From the NCBI GenBank assembly GCA_018894105.1, contig CM032121.1:32282230-32346229 (forward strand): 64,000 nucleotides of DNA. The letters run 5' to 3'. Source of the stretch: Jacaranda mimosifolia (taxonomy: Eukaryota; Streptophyta; Magnoliopsida; Lamiales; Bignoniaceae). Of the stretch, positions 33,881 through 44,112 are shown one piece after another (position 1 is the first letter of the stretch; the number at the start of each line of letters is the position of its first letter). Under the pieces are notes generated by a model, which was given only the letters and a program-made list of their open reading frames with translations, was not told the origin of the DNA and did no database searches. Made by a program: the position numbers and the translations under genes.

Positions 33881-34430
33881 AATTGGCCTAAGCACAACTT
33901 TCATTAGTTATTATTATTATTTTTTTTTACTTGGAATGGTTAATATATTAAAGATCATAAGGCAATTACAGAGTTCAACAGTAATTAAAAAAAATAGTTG
34001 AACAATATTTTAGGAAATTTTGATCACTTGCCGCAGGCGTGATGGCAGTTATTACAATGCATAAGTTGATGGATAGAAAGAGAAATATGCTGTGTTTGCC
34101 ATCATCCTTTATCTTTGCTTTTACCACCAATTATGGTGATTCCTTCTTGCTTGGAAATTTTTTGATGGCCGCTTCAGGATGTTTAGTTCTTACAAATTTC
34201 ATGAGTTTAGAGGGAAATATTTTAGGAAACATCAAGTTATATCCTATGCAGATTATACATCCTGAACTTAACACATAATACTTATTATCCTGCAGAAGTG
34301 ACATTAAATATTTGACATATAGTGCAAACATATTTTCTAGCTATTTTATCATGCATTTTTCATCCAGTATCCATGGGATGAGAGCTAGCACTTCTTTTCT
34401 GCTACTGCTGCCAAAACCATGTGAAATCAT
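33881..34430. other. Unassigned MULE interior
   Basis: AT-rich with a small plus-strand frame at 34039-34278 that has no family motif. It may be intronic or 3' DNA of one of the captured genes. Nothing further can be supported. Confidence 0.4.
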
Positions 34431-35000
34431 TCTCTAGAAGGAGATGCATTTTTCTTGAAGATGGCATATGCATCATTGTAGATAGCCACCAAATTTGCAA
34501 ACACAGCTAGACTAACCATGAAAACAACCAAGATCTTGTCTCTCCTGGAAGCTATGCCCTAAGGATCCCTAAAGCAAGGACAAGATAGAGATAAGGCTGA
34601 GATCATGATTATAAATTATCCTAGAAACCATGTTTGAAGACAATTGTAAGAGTTGGCTAATTTGATGTTTATGGCGAGAATACAGACAAAAAGATGTCAC
34701 CTTAAAGTAATTGTAGCAGGAAAGATGAATCCAAGGCAGACTGCTGCAGTTGCACTAGTGAATTGGAAGGCATCCCAAATGCTGGGAATGAAATTTGCAC
34801 CTAAGAACACAATAGAAATGAGTCCAATTCTAAGCTGAACCGAATGTTATCAATTACCAAAGGAACGGAGGATGGAAACAGCAGGCCTTCCAAATTCAGA
34901 TGAAGTGGATAGAATATGATTGGAAAAATGAGCATCAAATGAAGTGCATAGCTGACACAAACCACATCGTTTCTGTTTAGATGAAGTGCAGCAGTAGCAG
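34430..35000 (-). pseudogene. Captured fragment of an AVT6-type vacuolar amino-acid transporter
   Basis: Two exon-like blocks on the minus strand. The first (about 34700-34960) reads SYALHLMLIFPIIFYPLHLN and LEGLLFPSSVPLVIDNIRF, then after a frameshift GLISIVFLGANFIPSIWDAF and AVCLGFIFPATITLR. The second (about 34440-34545) reads IASRRDKILVVFM, SLAVFANLVAIYNDAYAIF and KKNASPSRE, followed by a stop. Between them lie about 150 bases starting with a GTGACA-type donor, i.e. a retained intron. These are the last transmembrane helices and C terminus of the AVT6/SLC38-like family of vacuolar amino-acid exporters. Intron retention means capture at the DNA level, not by retroposition. It is inside the MULE, antisense to the kinase fragment. 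Confidence 0.75.
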
Positions 35001-35009
35001 GTTTCTGTT

Positions 35010-36250
35010 CCCAATTCAAACGCCAGCAAAAGAGTCCAGGGGCCCTGAAAAACTGATTAAGACTACAACCAAACAGTAACAACAATAGTTGGAACAAATG
35101 GACTGTAACAAAGACGCTTAAAGTCATTACATTTATCCGTAAGGCCTGGTTAAATTCAAACAGGAGCAAAATCCCCAAAAGAGTTGAAATTGAGATGCCA
35201 AAAACCACAACATTCTACCACATAACTAGATTAACACGCAACATTTAGTAGTTATTGTTTGAAAATAACATACCAAGACACATTATAGCAGCAAGGTTCC
35301 ATCAACATACATACATACTATTGTTTGAAAAAAACATACCAAAATCCATACCAATTAAGCACGGAAAAACAACACTGAATAAGCATTATAACCAACATAG
35401 TATCCCATTAGCAAAGTACGTGAAATTGTTTCCCAAGATGCAACTTCAATCCACCAAAAACCACTAATTCAATCCAACACCATACGCACCAATACTTATC
35501 CAAATTCATAAAAATCTGTCTTAATAACTCCCAAAATGTGTCAAAAGCTGTCAAAAGAGATTCTCAAGAGTATGAAATAATGTTAAAACATCATATAGTT
35601 ATCAATATTTAATTTTTTGGCCTTTCTCCTTAATTGTATCTCTAATATTCTTTAAAACTTGTGCTAAACTAGGCTTCCTTATTCTCTAGCCCCCTTTTAC
35701 ATCCACACCAATTTGAGCATCCACAGCTCTTGAACCTTTCTTTTTCTACGAAATATGAAATGTTTTTAGAAGCATAATAATAAAAAAGAAATCAATAAGA
35801 AGTTTTGGTACCTATTTGATTGTTTGCATTTGTCTAACTCGTTTTTGACCATGAGGTCGAGAAGGGAGATCAATTTAAGTAAAAGTTGGACCATCACAGT
35901 CTGAAGGAATGTTTGATCCTTGAGTGCTGCTTAGTTTATTGGTGCTAGTAGCCTGATAGGACAAATAGGAAAAAAAAAGTATGCAACATACGCAAATATG
36001 TAACTACATATAAATAAAGTACAATATTTATTTACCTTGTAAACTTTGGAGTTCAGATGAGTTGGATTAGTGCAAGTTCCCTTGTTATGACCAATTTGGA
36101 GGCAATTCCTAAACGCATGTTAGACCCATCCTTGTTGATGTATTGTTTTGGATCTCATTAGGCCCCTTTTTTCTTATTTTCTTTGGTCTCTCTCTCTCTC
36201 TTTCTTTGCATAGACGGTGGTCTAAGTGGTTGAAATGGTGTTTCAATGTA
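35010..36250. other. MULE interior between captured gene and transposase
   Basis: A hydrophobic minus-strand frame (35000-35208) lies directly upstream of the transporter exons and may be transporter intron or exon remnant, but I cannot align it to the family. From 35620 onward the sequence looks like transposase 3' DNA: minus-strand words near 36060-36130 resemble the C-terminal zinc-knuckle tail of MuDR-like proteins (Cys/His-rich, with CLQIGHNKGTC). Confidence 0.4.
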
Positions 36251-36706
36251 GTCCCTTCACCCTGGCACATCATGAATCATATGTAAATATATCTTTAAAT
36301 ACATCTCCTTGCTATAAAATGGATCTACATAATCTTCTAACCTATCTCTTCGGTCGGAGATAGCTGCATGTGCATGGCAACAATGGTACCCACAAAGCTG
36401 AAATAACCCACATGTGCATGTCTTTTTATCCAAGTTAACAATATACTTATTCAAGAAATGGTCCACCTCAAATTCATTTATGCCACACCATCGTGAAAAA
36501 TAATGTCTGGCGAGTGCTTCTTGTTTGTTTATCTTCTTCATTATGTTTGGACACACTGTATCATGACATCTCTCCATTTCGTTTCTCTTCTCCTGTATCC
36601 TTGTCATGAGTCTCGTCCTTATACACTCAAACATTGAAATTATAGGCTTATCTCTTGCATTAAGGATGTAATATTGAATGACTCAGATAAATTGTTCTCT
36701 AGAATA

Positions 36707-36976
36707 TCACACTTTGAATTGGTGAGAAAGTGTGACCTTGTCCAATATTGAGGTGAAATGCTTCTCAACCATTCAGCTGTAGTGACCACCTCTTCATCAC
36801 ACTTTGAATTCGTGAGAAAGTGTGACCTTGTTCAATATTGAGGGGAAATGCTTCTCAACCATTCAGCTGTAGTTACCACATCTTCATCACACTTTGAATT
36901 GGTGAGAAAGTGTGACCTTGTCCAATATTAAGGTGAAATGCTTCTCAACCATTCAACTGTAGTGACCATCTCTTCA
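36707..36976 (-). repeat. Three in-frame 90-bp tandem copies within the transposase
   Basis: Copies at 36707-36796, 36797-36886 and 36887-36976, each starting TCACACTTTGAATT or an equivalent position and differing by only a few bases. Ninety bases equal 30 codons, so the frame is kept. The repeated peptide includes TTAEWLRSISPQYWTRSHFL and NSKCD, the conserved link between the MULE core and the SWIM finger, which is single in the family. In the copy nearest the core, CAA of SISPQ has become TAA. Confidence 0.95.
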
Positions 36977-38429
36977 TCGATTTTTGGATCCACTTCTTCA
37001 ATCTTCTTCATATATAGCTCAAAATCAGCTTTGTTTGATGTGGATGTGGCTTTCCAAAATAAGTCTTTCAATTGTTGGCTCTTAAAATTTTGATACATAT
37101 GTCTCAAGCAAAATCTATGCTCAGAATAAGAAGAAAGTTCCTTAACAGCTTCAAGCAATCCCTTTTGCCTGTTAGATATGAAAGACCACTTTTGTGCAGA
37201 TTCTAATCTACCAAGATCTTCTAAAAGTTCAGTTAGAAACCAGGTCCAAGTCTCTCTGTTTTCAGTTTGCACCACAACTAAGGCCACTGGCCACATATTA
37301 TCATTCCCATCTCGTCTAACTGCTACTAGAAGTTGACCAAAGTGGGTTGTCTTCAAGAAACAAGCATCAAGCCCAATGATAGGCCTGGTTCCAGTCAAAA
37401 ATCTTTTCTTCATTGCATTCAAGTTGAAATACATCTTATCAGACATAGGTGGCTCCACTCCCTTCTTTCTCCTTAGCAACAACTTGCTTCCTGGATTCTT
37501 CACTCGAACTGTCTCACAGTAATTCCAAGGCCTCAAGTATTGCTCTCTATCTATACCCATTATCTTCTCTAATGCCTTTTGCTTTGCTCTAATTACCTTC
37601 CACATACTAGCATCTACATTGAACTTTCTCAAGATTGTATTCTTCAACTTGTCAATGGGTACGAAAGGATTAATTCTTACAGTTTTCTCAACTCTACTTG
37701 CAAGGTACTTTGACTTGGCCAATTTGTTGACATAAGATCTTGCATTGTATGCTCATATTTTGTGGTCTTTATTTGAAATGTGGGCCCACCCATGACCGGT
37801 GATATATGTATTCGCCATGTACAACCTTCATTCTTACACTTGGCAATGATCCGAGCACTCTCATTTATGATGAACTCCAAATCATAACCATTTCTGATGC
37901 AATTATCTCGCAATGCCTCTCTAAAAACTGATGCACTTCTGAACTTCATACCCACAACTAGTTTGAAATCTTTCATCTTTTGGCCTTCTTTAAAATGAGG
38001 GCATTTAGCAGCTAAGCCCTCATTTTCAGAATCAGACACACTAAGGCTGTGGAGGTCATCTTCACCAATATCACTAAAGCATCGTTCATCTTGGACATTA
38101 ACTGATGCTTTAGTTCTTTGCTTTTTTTGTTTACCTGCAAGGATTTTTTTCAATTTCTTCACTAATTACCTCTTGCTAGGATTCTTGTCCAAGAAGATAT
38201 CATCACCACTAGAACCCTCGAGGTTTCCTAACATATGTTGGGAGAATTAAAATCTGCCTCACCCTTTTCGAAATCAATCTCATACTCATCTGCATCACTA
38301 TCTTTTTCATTAAGTTCAGCAGGCTGAATATAATCTTCATCTGATGAATCATCAAATTTTTATCTGTCAACTTTTGTTTCTACTACTTTCCTCTTGCCTT
38401 TATCCATTTGCAGTACTTGCCCTTTGTTA

Positions 38430-38650
38430 ATATGATTCTGGCCCAAACTCAATGTCTGCCCAACCTCAATCTCTAGCCTCTGACTATCCTCACGCTCTCA
38501 CCCCATCTCAGTGTTTGCACCAAGGTTTGTCTCATGATCTGTGCCAAGTTCAATATCTGCACTAAGTTCTATTTGATGTTATGGCCCAAGCTCAAAGTCT
38601 GCACCAAGTTCTATGTGGTGTTCTGTCTCAAGTTTTGCATCTGCCCCACC
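38430..38650 (-). repeat. Short degenerate repeats in the transposase linker
   Basis: Minus-strand peptide units of the type IELGADFELGP / IELSADIELGT / TNLGANTEMG recur about three times at a spacing near 48 bases. This is low-complexity acidic linker between the PB1-like and DNA-binding domains and has no recognised function. Confidence 0.55.
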
Positions 38651-39148
38651 TAGTCCTTCTTCATTAAAAGCTTGAGTTGCAATTGACTTATAATCATCAC
38701 CAAAATCAATTCCACTGAGCAGTAGTTGCATTTCTTCCTGATCATCATGCTCTTTTTCATTCTTAGCCTCTTTCAACACTAATTCATTAGGAAGAATGTT
38801 GCCTGTAGGATCTACTACTATGAGGGGATTAGCCATCTTTTCCACATAGATGGGAAGAGGAACACCTGTACCAATGTAATATGTAACCATTTTTGCTATA
38901 GCATGATCAGCCATGCAGTTAATCAGTTCATGCGCCATTTCAAATGGAAGTGCAGACATACAGTACAAGAAATTCACAATGGTCTTTCTTCCCTCACACA
39001 TTCCGTACAAAACATATAAGCTAGAAATGTTCAACTTATCTGCATCAATTCTTTCAAAATGGTGTTTTGATCCTTCTTCATACTTTAGCTTTGAAGAATA
39101 TATAAACTGTCCCCCTATCTACATCTTTATATCAATGTAAGAGTCCAT

Positions 39149-40281
39149 CTGCAAAAATTAAAAAAAAAAAAAAAGTGGGACCACCACACAAATTGACAAG
39201 TGGCAACGACATGAAATTTTGAAAATAACTACACCACACAAACAACAACTAGAACCACAAATAACATAACAAAAGTATAAAGTAGGTACTGAAAATAAGA
39301 AACATAAAAAACATTCATGTTCAAGTGAGACCATCACACCAACATAACTCATAAATCAACTATTCAATTTTTAATAACTTTATTCAGTTTTTAATCAAGC
39401 TTTTAATCAAGTAGGCCATATCAACTACTAGTGGGGCAATTCAAGCAGAAATATCTGAAACATAGATCAGCAGAATATTCCAAGTGGGACCAAATCTACT
39501 TATTCACTCCTAGTGCAAGGTAGCAAAAAGTTCTACCCATTTTAATTAAAGAAAGTACACATCCAAAGCATAGTACATACATTCAATAACTTTCTCTTAG
39601 CTTCAACCGGGACCTTAGTTTAGAAAAAAATCACCAAATAACTTTAGATAAACACAAATCCCCAAATCTCTTATAAAATGAGTGGTCCCATAAACCTCAA
39701 ATCCAAACCCACACAAACAGTGGTTCCAAATGGTAAGAAAAAATAATTAAACCCTAAACTAACATGCCCATGCATTTTAGTACAGAGTAAACCTTAAATA
39801 ACAAGTATACTAGAAAATAATGTAGGAGAAAACCTACCTCAATAAACCCTAGGTCGACTTTGATTCTTCAAATTCATCGTTTCTTCATGTATCTTTGCCC
39901 ACAAACCCACAAAGTCCCACTACTGACTGAACCCAGAAGATAAGCTGATGCTTCAGTTAATTTTCAACAACTCGCACCATTTCTAGCTTTGAAGGAATAA
40001 GGTTTTTCAGATGAAATTTTGGCCTCTAGGGGTTTCTTTCAAACGCGTTGCGCTTGCCCAATTTTATTTTCTGAAAATAAATTTTACCACCGTAAGTTGT
40101 CCAAGTACTAACCATTTATACGAGGCCATTATTGTCCACACAATAAAAAAGTATAAGCAAATGAGTGTAAGGAATTAGTGAGCTATTTTTTTAAAAATCA
40201 TAAGAGGTTATTTGCCTATTTATTTTTCTCGGAAGGGGGGAGGGTTACTTGATAACACAGGGAGGTAAATTGCAATTCACA
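39149..40281 (-). other. 5' leader and right terminal inverted repeat of the MULE
   Basis: No ORF. The right inverted repeat covers about 40150-40281. A GC-richer patch at 39840-40080 lies between it and the transposase start and probably holds the promoter and untranslated leader. Confidence 0.5.
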
Positions 40282-40364
40282 CAATAAATTTATGAAGCAC
40301 CTTTGTAATTATCCAAAAATCAAATGTATTTTAACATCCATATCACAATATTCAAAAGTTACAC

Positions 40365-40698
40365 TAACAACTAGTTTGGTTGTGTTTTTTAATCCATTTT
40401 CACCTATTTTTACTATTTGAAAATGAATTATCGACAACTTAACATCATTTTTATCAATGTTTCAACTTATTTTCATCTCAAATCACATTTTTCAATAACC
40501 TACATATGTATCTTCTATCGCGTCTTCATTATCACTATTTGTCTCTACCTACAACCTACTAAACCTTATATAATCATTACTTTCCCAATACACCATCCGA
40601 ATACAAATCTATTTTCAACCCACTTTAACTAACTTTTCAAATTTTATAAATGTTGAAAATGAAAATTAAAAATGAAAACAGAACCAAACTGGCTGTAA
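40365..40698. mobile_element. PIF/Harbinger (Tourist-like) MITE, 328 bp
   Basis: The ends are CAACTAGTTTGGTTGTGTTT (left, 40368) and CAGCCAGTTTGGTTCTGTTT (right, reversed, 40695). The trinucleotide TAA flanks both sides (40365-40367 and 40696-40698), the usual PIF/Harbinger target. The inner parts also pair (TTTTCATTTT-type words). No coding capacity. It lies 86 bp outside the MULE. Confidence 0.7.
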
Positions 40699-43600
40699 GA
40701 GGCACTATCATCATTTCCAATGTAATTATTAGCCTCATCATCATAATCTCGAGGCTGTTGCTCAAGGTGGAGGTGTGGCAGAAGATGGTGAAGGTAATGC
40801 CCGTGCATGATGTGCTGTATCTGACCTACAAGTATGGATAATACTTGTTGTTACTAAGATAGCTAATGCATCTAATTGATCATATATGCTATCTACCACA
40901 AGTCCTTTAGAGGTATTGAGGTAGTAGACAAATTGGCCTACTCTCAACGACCTCAACACATGGTTCACAGGAACGGTTGTAGGGATCAAAACAGAGGCCA
41001 CTATTCCAGTTCCATTGCAACATTGCGAGATGGTCGCTCCGTTCCCCTAATTTTGTGGTTTAAAGTACTCTAAATTTTTTATATTTTATATTGATATATG
41101 TTTAATTACTAAAATATTTCATACTTAAAAATTAAAAATACACATAAAATTCAATTTTAAATGAATGAAATGAGAAGACAAAATAAAGTAATATTTTAAA
41201 ATAACAAAGTAAAAATAAAATTGAAAAAAAAGGAAAGGAAAAAGAAATAGAAGGAGAAGATATCTCTTCAAAAAAGAATCTCTACAACAAGCCACCACAT
41301 CACCGGCCATCCCAACCCTCCCGTCGATTTGCTGCCTCCAACCCCAAGCTCTACTTTGTCTCCTTCATCTAAATCGATTCTGCCGGCTTCTCAATATTCG
41401 GAATTCTACTAATTACCAATATAAGCTTGCGGAGCCCCAACCCACCACCACCACCACTACTACAACCTAACTCCAACCTCTCATAGATGAAACCTTGAGG
41501 CCTGCTGAAACTAAGACATTCCGCTGTGTTTAGACCATGGTAATTTAAAAAATCGGATTGTCTCGATGTTTCGAGTGATTTTTCAAAATGTTGTGGTCGA
41601 TTTCAACCATGGCCATTCACCACTATCGTGCTAGAACCCCGAGCTTTGTTTTGGTTCTAGAATGGACGTTCTGGATGATTTATTGTGGTTCTAGCAAACC
41701 ATGCCTCAACCTTTTCTATAACTCTCATCCTCATTTCCTCCAGTTATGTCTCCATATTGGTTAAAGTTGTGGATGAAGGCTCTTTAATGAGTACATAGTA
41801 GCTGTTGAATGACCTCTAATATCCTAATCCATATATGGGGTGCTTCTTATTGCGGCCTTCAATAGATTACATCCAGATATCGGTCTTCATGTACTAAGTG
41901 CCTATATTCACATTGACATCACTCTAAAACTAGAATTGGGATTGAGTCTGCTAGAAGCTCTTCTAAAAGATAAAGATATAATTAATTTTAAAAGTTTTAT
42001 GCAACTCGTGAATTAAGCTATAAATTGAATATAACTAATTGGATAAAAATTTATAGCAACATTCTTTGCCCTCTCGTCTATCCAGCTCCTATCCACATTT
42101 CTTGGTGGTACTAGCAAATATCTGTTTCTCATAAGAGGTCTCTTCGGCTCTTCAAACTGCATATATTAAAAAAAGCATTATGTATATATTATAAATAATT
42201 TAAAAAAAAATAATAATTAGAGTCTCATTTTAAAATTGGTCAATATATTATCATCCTACCAAATAAAACCAATTCAAATACCAAATATTCCCAAAAACAT
42301 AAATCACCAATATATAACAACAATCAAACACAATAATAAAAAACATAATTAAAACTAGCATTACTTATATGCCATAAAATAATTTAAAAAGTAATGGCAC
42401 AATCTCTTTTTAAAATTGCTCTATCTATTATCATACAAAACAAAACAAAATATCCAAACACAACAAAATAACACCAAATGAGAAGGGCTTCGCCCCTTTC
42501 CCATAACCATCTGCACCACACTACTGTCTAACTATCTAAAATATACTATTTTGGAATTATCTAGTCATATATCTATATGCATGAAATATTGAAATTCTAG
42601 AAGATTTACTGACCTATCGACACGTGTCCTAAAAATATGCAATTTTCTATTTGGGTAGACTTGAAAATTTGGGGTTATCTAATGATGGCAAAAAGTATCC
42701 TAATAATTTTGGCCCATCCAATTGATTCTCTTGCCTATCTTTCCAACATGCCCGTTATCGTGAGTTAAAAAAAATGAAAAAAAGTGAGTATAATAAGTTA
42801 CATGGATATATATACTTATATATAATAAACAAAGTACCTTCTACTCTCGATACATCATCTATCCAAGACCCTTGGAAATATCTAATTAGGTCTTGTGCGG
42901 CTGCTATACCTTATTCTTTATGACTGTATTCACGAACTTGTACCATTCTTGGAGGGTATATACCTGCATTAAGTACATTACAATAATAAATGAGTCAACA
43001 TATAATGAAATAAATAATATTTGATAGTAAATTATAATATCAAATTTTAACTTACACAGTACATCCCTCAAGACTCAAGTATACCTTGCTAGAATCTTTG
43101 GATTGGGTGCCGAACCCCCTTGCCCTAAAGTCTACCTATCAAATGCACTAAAATCCTAAAGGTGATGAGGATAGTTAAATGAATGTGAAGGTTAATACTA
43201 TTATAAGGAATAAATAGCAGATGTCCTCATAGTAGGGAAAAAGGTCAATGGTGATGGTGATGGCAATGAAGAAGACAATGGGAGATGTGAAAAAGTAGTG
43301 AAGGAAAGTGTGGATAGATATAGTAACAAATTCCATATTTGTGGATAGGTTGTTGGAATTGCGCCTAATAGCCAATTAGAGTAGCATGACTAACTATTCC
43401 TATAAAAACAATCTTATTTGATTGATATTTTACAAATGACCACTTCATATAATTCAATATTGATATTTTTCACAACGCATTTGGTTGAAACCCTTAAATC
43501 ATACAAGACTAAGAGACTTGTTCACACATGTGATGGTGATCATGAAATAAGTCTCCGTGGTCTTGATTTAAAAATATTTCAAATCATAGAATCTTAGAGA

Positions 43601-43712
43601 TAAGGACATCTAAGATTCGAATAGACTTGCATTAACGATGCATACTCCAAGAAGTTGGATATTGTCTTGTTTCATTGTCAATCTATGTAGGAGACGTGGA
43701 TGCATGTTGCAT
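40699..43712. other. Intergenic DNA, no confident gene
   Basis: AT-rich, with GC-richer patches at 40740-41050 and 41285-41960 whose short frames match no family I know. On the minus strand, 42850-42960 gives a short exon-like peptide (YFQGSWIDDVSRVEG) that I cannot assign. Possibly parts of decayed transposons. Confidence 0.3.
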
Positions 43713-44112
43713 TACTACAACAAATTATAATTTTAGTAATGATAAATTTGGTTATGTTAATACTTAAATTCATTACCTTAGGTTATCGGTAACGAAATTT
43801 TCATTATTGAAGTTTCGTGTGTTAAAGCTTGTTGCTAAAAGTATTTGTAACTAATTTTTTGGTTTGTTACAAATGATGACCTTATGGTGACGAAATATGT
43901 CGACCAAAAGTATGGTATTGGTAGCAAAATAATGTTAGTTACAATTGATTTTCATAGTGTAACGAAATATTTAGTTACCAAACATTATCAGTTTTGTTAT
44001 GTTTTATTTTTTTTGTCACCAATGCATAATATAATAATATCATTTATTTAGTTAGGTATTGTTGCAAATTATTTATGTAACAAAATATTTGGTTACGACT
44101 AGTTGTGTAGTG
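43713..44112. mobile_element. CACTA-like terminal segment or MITE, 0.4 kb
   Basis: The left end reads TACTACAACAAATTATAAT and the right end, reversed, reads CACTACACAACTAGTCGTAACC. Words GTTACAAA, GGTAACGAAA and TAACGAAATATTT recur many times in both orientations between them, which is typical of CACTA subterminal repeats. The 5' C and A of the left end are changed, and the flanks (CAT and CTT) do not form a clear 3-bp duplication. It may be a MITE or the left end of a larger element reaching 47690. Confidence 0.5.

Larger units (their letters stand above)
36257..39148 (-). pseudogene. MuDR-type MULE transposase, disabled
   Basis: Minus-strand pieces in order: an N-terminal PB1-like region (39148-38580, starting MDSYIDIKM then TAG), an acidic linker with short repeats (38640-38170), the MuDR DNA-binding domain (38162-37720; FRSASVFREALRDNC and CTWRIHISP), the MULE transposase core (37722-36928; GLDACFLKTTHFGQLLVAV and HRFCLRHMYQNFK), and a SWIM zinc finger (36634-36257; CTCGLFQLCGYHCCHAHA). 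Disabling changes: TAG at codon 10, several stops in the linker, a frameshift near 37700, TAA at 36940, and a one-base frameshift near 36670. The second catalytic position, normally SDRQKG in this family, reads SNRQKG (37171-37173). A 90-bp segment is triplicated at 36707-36976. Confidence 0.88.
32661..40292 (-). mobile_element. Complete MULE of 7.6 kb with captured host gene fragments
   Basis: The element spans 32672-40281. The left inverted repeat begins GGGCAAATTGGGTTTTACC; the right one, reversed, begins TGTGAATTGCAATTTACC. Both continue with CCTGTGTTATC, then AGGCAAT/AGGCAAA and TTATGATTTTTAAA over about 125 bp with indels. The flanks are identical 11-bp copies of CAATAAATTTA (32661-32671 and 40282-40292), a typical Mutator target duplication. 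Inside, left to right: a (CTT)17 tract, a GRF zinc-finger ORF (+), a lectin-type kinase fragment (+), an AVT6-like transporter fragment (-) and the MuDR-type transposase (-). A perfect target duplication indicates fairly recent insertion, yet the transposase is disabled, so movement was probably driven in trans. Confidence 0.9.
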
